From: Zoogloeaceae bacterium
GTDB taxonomy: Bacteria; Pseudomonadota; Gammaproteobacteria; Burkholderiales; Rhodocyclaceae
NCBI GenBank assembly: GCA_031256795.1
Contig: JAIRPW010000029.1
Coordinates: 24,397-88,396 of the forward strand
Length of the DNA: 64,000 bases
Reading direction: 5' to 3'
Below the pieces are notes generated by a model. That model was given only the letters and a program-made list of their open reading frames with translations, had not been told where the DNA came from and did no database searches. The position numbers and the translations under genes are program-made. Within the stretch, counting starts at the first letter, position 1, and the number at the start of each line of letters is the position of its first letter. Positions 8,066 to 18,100 of the stretch are shown in pieces.

Positions 8066-10006
8066 TCAATTCGCGCCGCGCATAAACCGTTCCGGCGCAA
8101 TGGCGGCGGCGAGATCGTATTCCAGAGGCAGGGGTTCGCCGTTCATCCGGCTGGCGAGAAATTCCGCCATGAGCGCCGACCAGACAATTCCGCGCGATCC
8201 ATACCCCAAAAGGCAAAACAACCCCGGCCATGAGGGCGGATAACGGGAGGATGTTCGTGTCCGCGCCGTTTTGCCGGACAGCGGCAGCGCGCCCGCCATA
8301 GGCAGACGGTCCAATGACGTCGGGCGGAATCCCGCGCGCCCCGGAAATGCGCGCGTCTGCCAGTTTTCGGGCGCGAATCCCGGCAGGAGCGCCGCGAGTT
8401 TTCCGAGATTTTCCCGCGCGTCCTCCGCGCGGAGCGCGTAGCCCGCTTCCGTTTCTTCTTCCAGATGAAAGCTCGCTCCCGCCACCTGAATGCCGTCCAC
8501 GGGCGGGACGAGATAGCCTGACGAACCGCACACCAGGCAATGTAGGGCGGGAAGTTCCCGCGCGGGCAGCCAGGTCACCTGGCCGCGCGCGGCGCGCTGC
8601 GGCAAAAAAGCAAACGGAGAAAAGCGAGTCGCCGCCACGCCGCTGGCCATGAGTAAAAAGGGAGCGTCCGCCATGATTCCGCCGTGCGCGTCCAGCGCCT
8701 GCCAGAGCGCGCCTTCCGAAGTTTCCAGGAAATTGAGCGCGGCAACGGGCGCATGGGTTCGCAGCCGAACGTTTTCCGCAAACGCGGCGAGATTGGCGCG
8801 GCAGAGCGTGGGCGGGGAGACCCATCCCCCGTGCGGAAAAAACCATCCGCCGCGCAAAACAGGCCAGCCAAGGATCGCGCGCGCCGTTTCTTTATCCACG
8901 TAACGCGCGAATTCCGGCGGAAATTGCAGACGTTCTATTTTTTGCTGCGCGGCTTCCTGCGCGCTGTCTCTTGCCACATGCAGAACGCCGGTCGTGTTCC
9001 AGCGCGCGGGAGCGCCCAATGCTTCCAGAGTTTTCAGGTGACGGATCGCCGCGAAAAATCCGGCGCGGGTCAGTCGGGCGAGCGGATTGTCGTCTGCCGA
9101 GGGCAGCGGGCGCATCATGCCCGCGAGGTTTCCGGAAGCGCCTTCTCCCGGCGCCGCGCGCGCTTCCAGTACGGTGACCTGCCAGCCGCGCCGCGCCAGC
9201 GCGAAAGCGGCGGAACTGCCCGCCACGCCCGCGCCAATGACAAGGACTTTTTGCCGCGCGCGCGCGACCTCTAAAAACCTTTGGGGTTTTCGGGAGCGAT
9301 ACCGCCCGACGAGCATTTCGCGTTTGCCCGCGAATCCGGGGCGTTTTTCCAGATCAAATTCCACTGCGGCAAGGGCTTCGCGCACCGCGCCCGCTACGGT
9401 CCAGGTAGCGAGCGTCGCGCCGGGCGCGGCGGCGCGCGCGAGGCCGCGGCAAATATCTTTTGACCACAGCTCTGGATTTTTCGCGGGAGAAAAGCCGTCT
9501 AGATAGAGCGCGTCCGCCGCCAGAACAAGGCGGCGCAGCGTTTGTCGCGCATCTCCGAAAGCCAGGGTCAGCGTCAGCCGCCCCGATTCCAGCGCAACGC
9601 GATGCAGACCCGGGGTCAGCATCGGCCAATTTTCGCGCAGACTGGCCGCGAGCGCGGTTAGTTCCTCGTTATGTTCCAGAATGGCGGAATGCGCTTTCGC
9701 GAGATCCGCGGCGGAAAAAGGATGCGCTTCCAGCGTTACAAAATGCAAAGAGCAGGGCGCGCCCGCTTTTTTCCATGCCGCCCAGGTCACCAGGAAATTG
9801 AGTCCCAGGCCGAATCCCGTTTCCAGAATGACAAAGAGCCGCTGCGTGCGCCAGCGTTCCGGCAGACCATTCCCGGCGAGAAAAACATGCCGTGCCTGCG
9901 CGGCGCCGCCTTGCCGCGCGTGGTATACGTCGCGATAGGTTTCCGAATACGGAACGCCTTCCGCGTTGAGCGTCAGGCGAGCGGGACAAAGCGGAGCTGC
10001 AGACAT
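8066..10006 (-). CDS. mnmC: Bifunctional tRNA mnm5s2U biosynthesis protein MnmC
   Basis: Finishes 5-methylaminomethyl-2-thiouridine at the wobble base of tRNAs. The N-terminal methyltransferase half (MnmC2; ETGFGLGLNFLVTW at about 61-74, LYLDGFSPAKNPELW at about 168-182) is followed by an FAD-dependent oxidoreductase half (MnmC1; VLVIGAGVAGSSAAFALARR from about 254, GASGNLAGM). The 646-residue length is usual for the fused enzyme. The gene is the third of a minus-strand run dgt / tandem kinase / mnmC with a 19-nt gap to the kinase gene. The tRNA role is unrelated to its neighbours, so the operon looks like a housekeeping assortment. Confidence 0.93.
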   Translation of the reverse strand: MSAAPLCPARLTLNAEGVPYSETYRDVYHARQGGAAQARHVFLAGNGLPERWRTQRLFVILETGFGLGLNFLVTWAAWKKAGAPCSLHFVTLEAHPFSAADLAKAHSAILEHNEELTALAASLRENWPMLTPGLHRVALESGRLTLTLAFGDARQTLRRLVLAADALYLDGFSPAKNPELWSKDICRGLARAAAPGATLATWTVAGAVREALAAVEFDLEKRPGFAGKREMLVGRYRSRKPQRFLEVARARQKVLVIGAGVAGSSAAFALARRGWQVTVLEARAAPGEGASGNLAGMMRPLPSADDNPLARLTRAGFFAAIRHLKTLEALGAPARWNTTGVLHVARDSAQEAAQQKIERLQFPPEFARYVDKETARAILGWPVLRGGWFFPHGGWVSPPTLCRANLAAFAENVRLRTHAPVAALNFLETSEGALWQALDAHGGIMADAPFLLMASGVAATRFSPFAFLPQRAARGQVTWLPARELPALHCLVCGSSGYLVPPVDGIQVAGASFHLEEETEAGYALRAEDARENLGKLAALLPGFAPENWQTRAFPGRAGFRPTSLDRLPMAGALPLSGKTARTRTSSRYPPSWPGLFCLLGYGSRGIVWSALMAEFLASRMNGEPLPLEYDLAAAIAPERFMRGAN

Positions 10007-10025
10007 GGCCGGGTCAAAAGGGGCG

Positions 10026-11594
10026 TCAGAGGTTTTCGCGCGGGAAATATTGCGCCGCGAGCGCTTTTCGCAGAGGGGAGTCTTTGGGAAAGTCGCGCAG
10101 AAACCGCGCCGCGTCGCGTCGGGCGGCGCGCGCCGCCAGCCAGGAACACGGGTGCGCGCGCAGGGAGTCCAGGTCGATCAGCGCCCAGCGCCGCGCGGTT
10201 TCCTGCCAGATTAGATTTTGCCCTTTCAGGTCGCCATGCCCCAGCCGCGCTGCGGAAAGTTCCGCCAGAAGCGTTTTCAGGCCGGCCAGCTCCTCCGACG
10301 TCATGACGACGTTGTCCGCGAGACGGGCAAAGCGCGTGAGCGCGTCTTCGCCGTCCAGATGTTCTGCAATCATCCAGGCGCGTCCGCGCAGACCCCAAAA
10401 ACGCTCCTCAATGACCGCCAGCGGGCGCGCTGTTGTGATTCCCAGCATCATCAGCCGATGCCCCGCGCGCCACGACGCCCAGGCGCGGCTGGGACGCCAG
10501 GCGCGCGAAAGCGCGTGCCGCCAATTTTTGATGTTGTAGCGCTTGACGAGCAGAACACGGCCTTTATATTCCACGCGCGCCACGGTAGAAGCGCCGCCGT
10601 CTTTATAGAGATGGCCGCGCGCGATAAATTCGTCTGGATTGTCCAGCAGAGGGCGAAGGGTTTTTTCTTCCGCGCGGCACAGAATCCGAACCCCGAAAAG
10701 GCCGCGCCAGCCTCGCGTTTGACGGATGAACGCGCCGCATTCGCGGCCGATTTTACGCAGCCAGTGGCGCATCCGTACCCACCTTTGCCGCGAGAGCGCC
10801 CTGGACAGCGCGGGCAGTGACCAGCGCGCGGTAGAAACGGGATTGACGCGCCGATAGTAGTCCAGGCAGCGAACCAACGTATCGTTTGGCAAAAAAACGC
10901 GCAGGGGAAAGAGGGCGCAGAGCATGGCGGTATTTTCCCGCGCCCGCCGCGCGGAAAGCGGCTGGCCGGGAATTTCCGCGCGGACGCCGTCGCCGTCAAT
11001 CCAATAGAGTTCCCCGTCTTTTTCCAGCGCGTTGTCCAGATGCAGGTCTCCATGCCAAAGCCCGCGCGCATGCAGTCTGGCGAGCGCCGGGACAAGGCGG
11101 CGGAAAAGCGCGCGCGCCGCGGTTGTCGCTTCCGGCTCGGGCAGCGCCAAGATTTCGTTGAGCCGCAGGGATAAAGGTACGGCGGCTACAAGTTCCTCGA
11201 AAAAAAGCCAGCCGACATTTTCTGATGGCGTTTTTCCCTCCGCAAAGCCGCTGAGCAACAGGCGCGGGGTAGGCAGGTTTTGCGCCGCCAGCAGTTTCGC
11301 GCCGCGCTCTTCGCGCCGCCATCGTTTTTGCGCCTCCGCGCCCAGAAAAAACTTACAAAAAACCGGCAAGCGGCGGCTTTCCGCGCGCATGTCCGCGAGC
11401 GCGGAATAACGGCGTCCCGGCAGGACGCGCAAAAAAGCGCGGATTTCCAGCGGCGTTTCCGCGTCCGGCAGGACAAGGGAAAAAGGAAGAACAAAGTCCG
11501 CGCCTTCGCGCGCCTGACGGACGAAATCAACAAGCGGCAAGGGCGTGGGAACGGATGCGGCAGACACGGATTTTTCCTGTTTTCTCGCGGTCAT
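10026..11594 (-). CDS. Tandem-domain lipopolysaccharide-kinase-like protein
   Basis: The 522-residue protein contains two Kdo/WaaP/InaA-like small-kinase domains in tandem. Domain 1 has the catalytic loop HGDLHLDN (181-188) followed by a DFG-equivalent IDGDG (199-203). Domain 2 has GHGDLKGQN (about 452-460) followed by ALIDLD (about 471-476). Both keep the catalytic Asp and the Asn, so both could be active. Relatives phosphorylate LPS-core heptose or Kdo at the cytoplasmic face of the inner membrane; the substrate here is unknown. No signal peptide or membrane segment is apparent. Its start overlaps the end of dgt by 4 nt, so the two are translationally coupled. Confidence 0.78.
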   Translation of the reverse strand: MTARKQEKSVSAASVPTPLPLVDFVRQAREGADFVLPFSLVLPDAETPLEIRAFLRVLPGRRYSALADMRAESRRLPVFCKFFLGAEAQKRWRREERGAKLLAAQNLPTPRLLLSGFAEGKTPSENVGWLFFEELVAAVPLSLRLNEILALPEPEATTAARALFRRLVPALARLHARGLWHGDLHLDNALEKDGELYWIDGDGVRAEIPGQPLSARRARENTAMLCALFPLRVFLPNDTLVRCLDYYRRVNPVSTARWSLPALSRALSRQRWVRMRHWLRKIGRECGAFIRQTRGWRGLFGVRILCRAEEKTLRPLLDNPDEFIARGHLYKDGGASTVARVEYKGRVLLVKRYNIKNWRHALSRAWRPSRAWASWRAGHRLMMLGITTARPLAVIEERFWGLRGRAWMIAEHLDGEDALTRFARLADNVVMTSEELAGLKTLLAELSAARLGHGDLKGQNLIWQETARRWALIDLDSLRAHPCSWLAARAARRDAARFLRDFPKDSPLRKALAAQYFPRENL

Positions 11595-12940
11595 TCTGTC
11601 GGCAGATCCATGCCTTTCAGTTTGCGGTACAGTCCGACGGCATAGGAATCTGTCATGCCCGCGACAAAATCCGCGACACGCAAAAAACGCCGGTACGCGG
11701 ACGCGGCGGGCTTTTGCCCTTTCTCCAAAAATTGGGCGGGCAGAAGGCGCAGCAGCATCCGTTCGCGGGTGGTCATTGCCCGCTCGCCCGCGCCCGCCTC
11801 CACGGCGGCAATGAATAAAGACAACAGGCCGCCCAATACCTCAAAGCCGGCTGTCTCAATTTCCAGCGCGGGGCGCGCGACATAAATGCGATCGCGCGCC
11901 ACCGTTTTGACGTCTTCCAAAAAACCGGCGGCAGGCGAGGCGGAAAGCAAATCTCCCTGAAATTCCCCGGAGAGAATTTCGCGTTCGCGGTCCAAAAAAA
12001 CCGCCGCCGCGTCCTCCAGAAGTTTTCCGATTGCCTTGGCGCGCAAGTAACTGATGCGCTCCCGGTCGTCCGTCATGCGCCCGAATTTTTTCGTGTCCAG
12101 ACTATCGCCCGCCAGGTTGGACAAAAGCTCTTCCGCGTCTTTGGCGTGTACAAATCCCAGACGCGCGGCGTCCTCCAGATCAACAATCAAATAACAGGTA
12201 TCGTCGGCTACTTCCACCAGATACGCGAGCGGATGTCTCTGCCACAGCGCGCCGGGAAGCCGTTCGGTCAGTCCCGCGGCGTATGCGGTTTCCGCAAAAG
12301 CGTGCGCGTCGTCCTGAAAAAAGCCGAATTTTCCCTGGCGATCCTCCTTGTCTCCTTCCGGAAGCTCCGAAGCGCGCGGATATTTGGAAAACGCGGCCAG
12401 CACTGCGGCGGTGAGCTGCAAGCCCGGATTGTCAGGGTTTTGCAGGCGCGTCAATACGCGAAACCCCTGCGCGTTTCCTTCGTAGCGCATGAAGTCCGCG
12501 CGTTCCGCCGCGGAAAACGCATACCGTTCCAAAAGCCCGGACGTCTTGAACCATTCCCGGATCGCGTCTTCTCCGGCGTGTCCGAAAGGCGGGTTGCCGA
12601 CGTCGTGCGCAAGACAGGCGGCGGCGGTGATCGCGCCGAAATCGGCGGACTCGACGTCCGTTAGCCCGTGCCGCGCGATAATCTCGCGCCCGACAATGCC
12701 GCCCAGCGAGCGCCCGACACAGCTGGCTTCCAGACTATGCGTGAGGCGCGTGCGCACATAATCGCTTTTGGAGAGCGGGAAAACCTGCGTCTTGTCTTTC
12801 AGCCGCCGGAAGGCGGAAGTAAAGACGATGCGGTCATAATCTTGCTGAAACGGCGTCCTTTCTCCGCCGACAGGCGCGGCAGCCGCGCCCGGACGCGCGG
12901 AGGATAAAAAGCGTTGCCAGCGTTCAGAACATTCGCTCAT
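11591..12940 (-). CDS. dgt: dGTP triphosphohydrolase (dGTPase family)
   Basis: HD-domain enzyme that hydrolyses dNTPs, typically dGTP, to the nucleoside and triphosphate. The metal site is intact: TRLTHSLEA (His68), AHDVGNPPFGH (His112-Asp113, His121), and YLIVDLEDAARLG with the last Asp. ERTPFQQDYDRIVFTSAFRRLKDKTQVF is characteristic, and the 449-residue length is normal. The start ATG at 12940 is the first in frame and lies divergent from rfbB with a 129-nt gap. First gene of a minus-strand run followed by the tandem-kinase gene (4-nt overlap). Confidence 0.92.
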   Translation of the reverse strand: MSECSERWQRFLSSARPGAAAAPVGGERTPFQQDYDRIVFTSAFRRLKDKTQVFPLSKSDYVRTRLTHSLEASCVGRSLGGIVGREIIARHGLTDVESADFGAITAAACLAHDVGNPPFGHAGEDAIREWFKTSGLLERYAFSAAERADFMRYEGNAQGFRVLTRLQNPDNPGLQLTAAVLAAFSKYPRASELPEGDKEDRQGKFGFFQDDAHAFAETAYAAGLTERLPGALWQRHPLAYLVEVADDTCYLIVDLEDAARLGFVHAKDAEELLSNLAGDSLDTKKFGRMTDDRERISYLRAKAIGKLLEDAAAVFLDREREILSGEFQGDLLSASPAAGFLEDVKTVARDRIYVARPALEIETAGFEVLGGLLSLFIAAVEAGAGERAMTTRERMLLRLLPAQFLEKGQKPAASAYRRFLRVADFVAGMTDSYAVGLYRKLKGMDLPTE

Positions 12941-13069
12941 AACAGGACGGAGAACAGGGTAAGAGTGTTGCGGGAAGAGGAAGATAAACGGAATTCAGAC
13001 ATGAGGCAATTCATGGCGCGCGGACGCGCTAGAATAATCCTCTTCCTTGTCCTGACAAAGGATTGTCTT

Positions 13070-14134
13070 ATGCTGCTTGTGACCGGCGGCGCGGGGTTCA
13101 TCGGCGCCAATTTCATTCTCGACTGGCTTGCGCGTTCTGATGAGCCGGTGCTCAACCTGGACAAACTGACTTACGCGGGCAATCTGGAAAATCTCGCCGC
13201 GCTGGAAGGCGACGCGCGCTATCTTTTCGCGCGCGGCGACGTCTGTGACCGCGCCCTGGTGGATCGGCTTCTCGCGGAACATCAGCCGCGCGCCATTGTG
13301 CATTTCGCGGCGGAAAGCCATGTGGACCGCTCGATTCATGGACCGGCTGAATTCCTGAAAAGCAATGTGGAAGGCACTTTTACTCTGCTGGAAGCGGCGC
13401 GCGCCTATTGCGCCGGATTGCCGGAAGAGCGGCGCGCCGCCTTTCGCTTTCATCACGTGAGCACCGATGAAGTCTATGGCGCGCTGAAACCGGAGGACGC
13501 GCCCTTCACGGAAGCAGCGCCCTATGCGCCGAACAGCCCGTATTCCGCGAGCAAGGCGGCTTCTGACCATCTCGCGCGCGCCTGGTTCAAAACCTACGGG
13601 CTGCCTGTCACGGTGAGTCATTGCTCAAACAACTATGGCCCTTTTCACTTCCCGGAAAAGCTGATTCCGCTTCTTATCGTCCATGCGCTGGCCGGAAAGC
13701 CTCTGCCGATTTACGGGGACGGGGCGCAAATCCGCGACTGGCTTTATGTGGGCGACCATTGCGCGGCGATCCGTCGGATTCTGGAAGCGGGGATTCCGGG
13801 CGAGACCTACAACGTTGGCGGATGGAATGAAATGGATAATTTGAGCGTTACGCGCGAGGTTTGCGCCTGGCTGGACCGGCTTTCTCCCCGCGCGGACGGC
13901 GTTTCTTACGCGCGGCAGATTACCCATGTCGCGGATCGTCCGGGGCATGATCGCCGCTACGCGATTGACGCGCGGAAAATCGCGCGCGATTTGGGCTGGC
14001 GTCCAGAGGAAACCTTTGCCAGCGGCCTTGAAAAAACGACGCGCTGGTATCTGGAACACGCGCAATGGGTCAAGAACGCGCAGAGCGGCGCATACCGCGC
14101 CTGGGTGGAAAAACAGTATGGGAAAGCGCTATGA
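13070..14134 (+). CDS. rfbB: dTDP-glucose 4,6-dehydratase
   Basis: Second step of dTDP-L-rhamnose synthesis for O-antigen or other surface glycans. The 354-residue extended SDR has the NAD-binding GGAGFIG (6-12), AAESHVDRS, the catalytic STDEVYG, and YSASK (Tyr158, Lys162), followed by NNYGPFHFPEKLIPL. The ATG at 13070 is chosen because it begins the Rossmann strand and has AAAGGA about 8 nt upstream; the longer upstream frame has no homology. The stop overlaps the rfbD start (ATGA). rfbA and rfbC are not in the window. Confidence 0.95.
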   Translation: MLLVTGGAGFIGANFILDWLARSDEPVLNLDKLTYAGNLENLAALEGDARYLFARGDVCDRALVDRLLAEHQPRAIVHFAAESHVDRSIHGPAEFLKSNVEGTFTLLEAARAYCAGLPEERRAAFRFHHVSTDEVYGALKPEDAPFTEAAPYAPNSPYSASKAASDHLARAWFKTYGLPVTVSHCSNNYGPFHFPEKLIPLLIVHALAGKPLPIYGDGAQIRDWLYVGDHCAAIRRILEAGIPGETYNVGGWNEMDNLSVTREVCAWLDRLSPRADGVSYARQITHVADRPGHDRRYAIDARKIARDLGWRPEETFASGLEKTTRWYLEHAQWVKNAQSGAYRAWVEKQYGKAL

Positions 14135-15108
14135 CCCCGCTTTCCGGCGGCGCGGGCGGAGATATTCTGCTTCTGGGCGCGGGCGGGCAGCTGGGATATG
14201 AGCTGGCGCGCGTCCTTCCTGAATTGGGATCGCTGACGGCCTGGACGCGCGCGGACTGCGATCTCGCAAATCCCGCGGCGGCGCGGGAGAAAATCAATGC
14301 CTTTGCGCAAGCGAGGCGTCCCTGGCTTATCGTCAACGCCGCCGCCTATACCGCCGTGGATCGCGCGGAATCAGAAACGGAAACGGCGCGGGCGGTCAAC
14401 GCGGAAATTCCCGGCGTCTTGGGCGGGATTGCCGCCCGGACGGGCGCGTTGCTGACGCATTATTCGACGGAGTATGTTTTTGACGGCAAAAGCGCGCGCC
14501 CGTACCGGGAAAGCGACGCGCCCGCGCCGCTGAACGTCTATGGACAAACGAAACTGGAAGGCGAGCGGGCGCTTCTCGCCTCTGGGGCGCGGAGTCTGAT
14601 TTTGCGGACTTCCTGGGTATTTGGCGCGCACGGCGGGAATTTTCTGAAAACCATGCTGCGGCTGGCCGGGGAGCGCGATACGCTGGGCGTAGTGGCGGAT
14701 CAGCGCGGCGCGCCGACTTCCGCCGCGTGGCTGGCGCAAGTAACGCGTCTTATGCTGCGGCGTTATCGGGAAAGCCAACGCGCGGGACAGGGCGGACTCT
14801 TCCGGGATGGCCTTTACCATCTCACGGCGGCGGGAGAAACGACCTGGCACGATTATGCCGCGCATATTTTTTCCCGGGCGAGACAGGCAGGGGTCGCGTT
14901 GCGGCTGCGCCCGGAAAATCTTGTCGCGCTGACGAGCCGGGAATATAAAACGCCCGCCGCGCGCCCGGAGAATTCCCTTCTGGACAACCGTCTCGCGCTG
15001 TCGGTTTTTGGTTTTTCCCGCCCGGACTGGAAGGAAGGCGTCGACGCCGTTTTGCGGGAAATTCTGCCCGCTTTTCCTGAAGGGAAACCGCGCGCGGGAG
15101 AATGTTAG
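14131..15108 (+). CDS. rfbD: dTDP-4-dehydrorhamnose reductase
   Basis: Last step of dTDP-L-rhamnose synthesis, reducing dTDP-4-keto-rhamnose with NAD(P)H. The 325-residue SDR has GAGGQLGYEL near the N-terminus, TEYVFDG, the catalytic YGQTK (Tyr137, Lys141), and LRTSWVFG. The ATG at 14131 overlaps the rfbB stop by 4 nt, giving a coupled rfbB-rfbD pair. The gene ends 13 nt before the convergent res gene; no hairpin separates them. Confidence 0.93.
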   Translation: MTPLSGGAGGDILLLGAGGQLGYELARVLPELGSLTAWTRADCDLANPAAAREKINAFAQARRPWLIVNAAAYTAVDRAESETETARAVNAEIPGVLGGIAARTGALLTHYSTEYVFDGKSARPYRESDAPAPLNVYGQTKLEGERALLASGARSLILRTSWVFGAHGGNFLKTMLRLAGERDTLGVVADQRGAPTSAAWLAQVTRLMLRRYRESQRAGQGGLFRDGLYHLTAAGETTWHDYAAHIFSRARQAGVALRLRPENLVALTSREYKTPAARPENSLLDNRLALSVFGFSRPDWKEGVDAVLREILPAFPEGKPRAGEC

Positions 15109-15121
15109 CGTTGTTTCCCGC

Positions 15122-18100
15122 TCATAGCGTATTCATTGCTTCCAACAAAGTCTGATAGCTGTCCGCCTCGTGGTATTTCACGCCGGCGGCGCTTATCTCG
15201 TTAAAGAGTTTCTTGGCGCAACTGATTTTCGCCTGTTCAATCGGGCGCAGTTCCAGGCTGTCCATCGTGCCTTTGGTCTCGGCGATGAAGAAGATATGCT
15301 TTACCTTATCTTTCTTAAAAGTAATCGCCCAGTTCGGCGAATAGTTGCCCACGGGCGTGGGGATATAGAAACCGCGCGGTCCCTTTGGCAGTTTGGCGTA
15401 GACAATCACCTCGGAGGCTGTATCCAAGTCCTCGGCAAAGCGGCGTTCAACGCTGTCGGTTGCCGAACCGTCCGTAAAGACGTAATCCTGAATGGCGCGT
15501 TTTGCCTTAAACGCCTTGGCGTACTCGTCGGAGGCGCGGCTCATATGGAAGACGTCCTGCGAATACGGCTCCTCGGCGCTTGGAGCATAAGTAATATGCT
15601 CCACGACCACAGAGGCTTTCTGCTTGTTTATCAATACCACGACTTTGGCGATAAACTCTTCCGGGTTCTCGCGGAACAGCCGCAGCTTTTCCTTCTCGAC
15701 GCCGTTCAAAATGGACGCGACCGTTCTGCGGGTGAGGTTCGCGCCTTCGGCAATCTTGCCGATAAGGTCGTAGGCGGCAAGACCGCCGCGCGCCCGTTCA
15801 AGGTGTTTGGTTTCGGTGCGCTCCACGTTGAAGTCCGTGCCTTCCTGAGACCCCTTGGTAAGGGTGTAGGAAAGCCGCGCGACGTTCAACTCCTTATCAA
15901 GGGCGGCAATGGATTTTTGGATAAGTTCGTCGCCGTCAAACTCCACGGTATAGGCGTACCGCTTGTTGATTCGCTCCCACAAGTCTTTGAACGCCGCCCA
16001 GTTTTCGTTCAGCGGGTTGTCTTTCACTTTGGTCTCGTGACCGTTGCCCGCCATATCTTTGAGGATGGACGGGTCAAAGATTGCCTGTACCAGTTTGTGG
16101 ACGCTTTCGGCAAGCGGAGCGATTTCGGGTTTCATCGGGGCGAAACTGCCCGCTTCGGCGGCGGCTCGATAGGTATCCGTCACGCCGCCGTTGTCGTCCA
16201 CATAGTCGTTGCGGACGAGGTAGTTGTAAATTGCCGTGGCTTCCGTAATCGTCAAGGTGTGCGGCCGCGCGTCGGTGAGATAGACCGTTTTGCCGTTGAA
16301 ATAGTCCACGCTTGCTTTGGTTGGGCGCTCGTAGAGGTCGGACTTGATTTCGCGTTGCAAATCGGCGACAAACTCGGCGTAGCTTTCGCTTGCCACGACG
16401 GTGAGCATGTTCACGCTCTGCACCAGCGTTTCGCCGCAAACCTCTAAGTCTTGACGAACGCCCTCGCTGTTGACGCAAAGGCGAAGACCGCGTCCAACCT
16501 CCTGACGCTTCGCCGCGGCGTTGTCGGAGTGTTTTAAAGTGCAAATCTGGAACACGTTGGGGTTATCCCAACCCTCGCGCAACGCGGAATGAGAAAAGAT
16601 GAACCGCGTCGGCTCTTCCAACGAAAGCAAAACTTCCTTCTTCTTGAGAATAAGATCGTAAGCCGAAATATCGTCGGACTCGCTTGAGCCTCTTTTGACC
16701 ATGCTGTTGACGGCATGGCCTTTTTTGTCGATGGAGAAATAACCTCTGTGCGTGTCGGCGGCGGCAATGCCGCGCAGATAGGCTTGGTATTTCGTCGGGA
16801 AGAAGGGGAACCGTTCCTTTAAGGCGGCGCTGTATTCCTCCTCAAAGATGCGGCCGTATTCGCCGAGGGTCTCCTCGCCGTCCTTATCGTACTTGCGATA
16901 CTTTGCCACTTCATTGATAAAGAACAGCGACAAACATTTGACGCCCTGCTCGAAGAGCTTCTCCTCTTTGTCAAAATGGGAGTTGATGGTCTCGCGGATT
17001 TGGATTTTGCGTATGTCGTCCTCGTTGACGTTGCCGCTGGCTTCGCCCGCCGCAAGCGTATCGCCGTTGCTGAACGTAACCATTGACTTTATAGGGTCGA
17101 TGTCGGCGATGGAGACGCCCTTATATTCCTCCAGCCCTTTGGAGGCGGTATAAAGGCTGTCGCCTACTTCCAGCAGATGGGTTTCTCTTTTGGGTGAACC
17201 CGCCGTGCGGCGCACTTCAAATTCCAGGCGGGCGCGGGGCGGCTTCTTGCTGTCGATGACGATGGCGGCAAGGTACATATAGCGATTCGTGCCGCCAAGG
17301 TTTTTGAGTTCAAAGCCTTTGACCTCAATCTTTTTGACCAACTTCTTTTTGAATGCGTCCAGCGCGTCAAGAACATAGACAAGGTTATGGCTTGTCTTGT
17401 GCGTCGCCGAATAATTCAGGCTGAACAGTGGGTTGAAGTTCTTTTTCAGGGCGTTTTGCGTTGCCGTGCCGCCCATCTTCTGCGGCTCGTCTAAGATGAT
17501 GATCGGGCGGTTCGCTTTGATGACGTCAATCGGGCGGCGGCTGCCAAACTCGTCGCGCTTGGCGTAGATAATCCGCGCCGCTTCGTTGCCGCTTCTGCCT
17601 TCGACGTTTTTCTCTTCATTCATTGCGGTATTAAACGCCTGCGTATTGATAATCATGACGTTAATGCCGCTGTTCTGCGAAAATTCGTCCAACTGGTGCA
17701 GGTTGCCGGAGTTATAGACAAAGTGACGCGCTTTTTGCCCGTAAATCTGCATGAAGTGGTCTTCGAGCATTTCAAAAGATTTTTTCACGCCCTCGCGGAT
17801 GGCGATGGAAGGCACAACCACAATGAATTTGCTCCACCCGTATGCCTTGTGGAGTTCAAACATGGTCTTGATATAGACATAGGTCTTGCCCGTACCGGTT
17901 TCCATCTCCACGTCAAGAGACGCCGCGCCAAGCCCTGCGGCAAGGTCGGAGGAATACTTGATGTTGTTCGCAGTCTGTACGGCGCGGATATTTTTGAGCA
18001 GTTCCTCACGGGAAAGCGCCACATTCTCATTGCGGTAGGCGGCTTCGTAGTCCAATTCCGAATTCCACCCCCCCGTGTCGCGGCGATATTTGGACATACC

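Noticed and set aside
15170..16447. A 425-codon plus-strand frame inside res
   Set aside because: Antisense shadow of a clear Res protein; no start signal.
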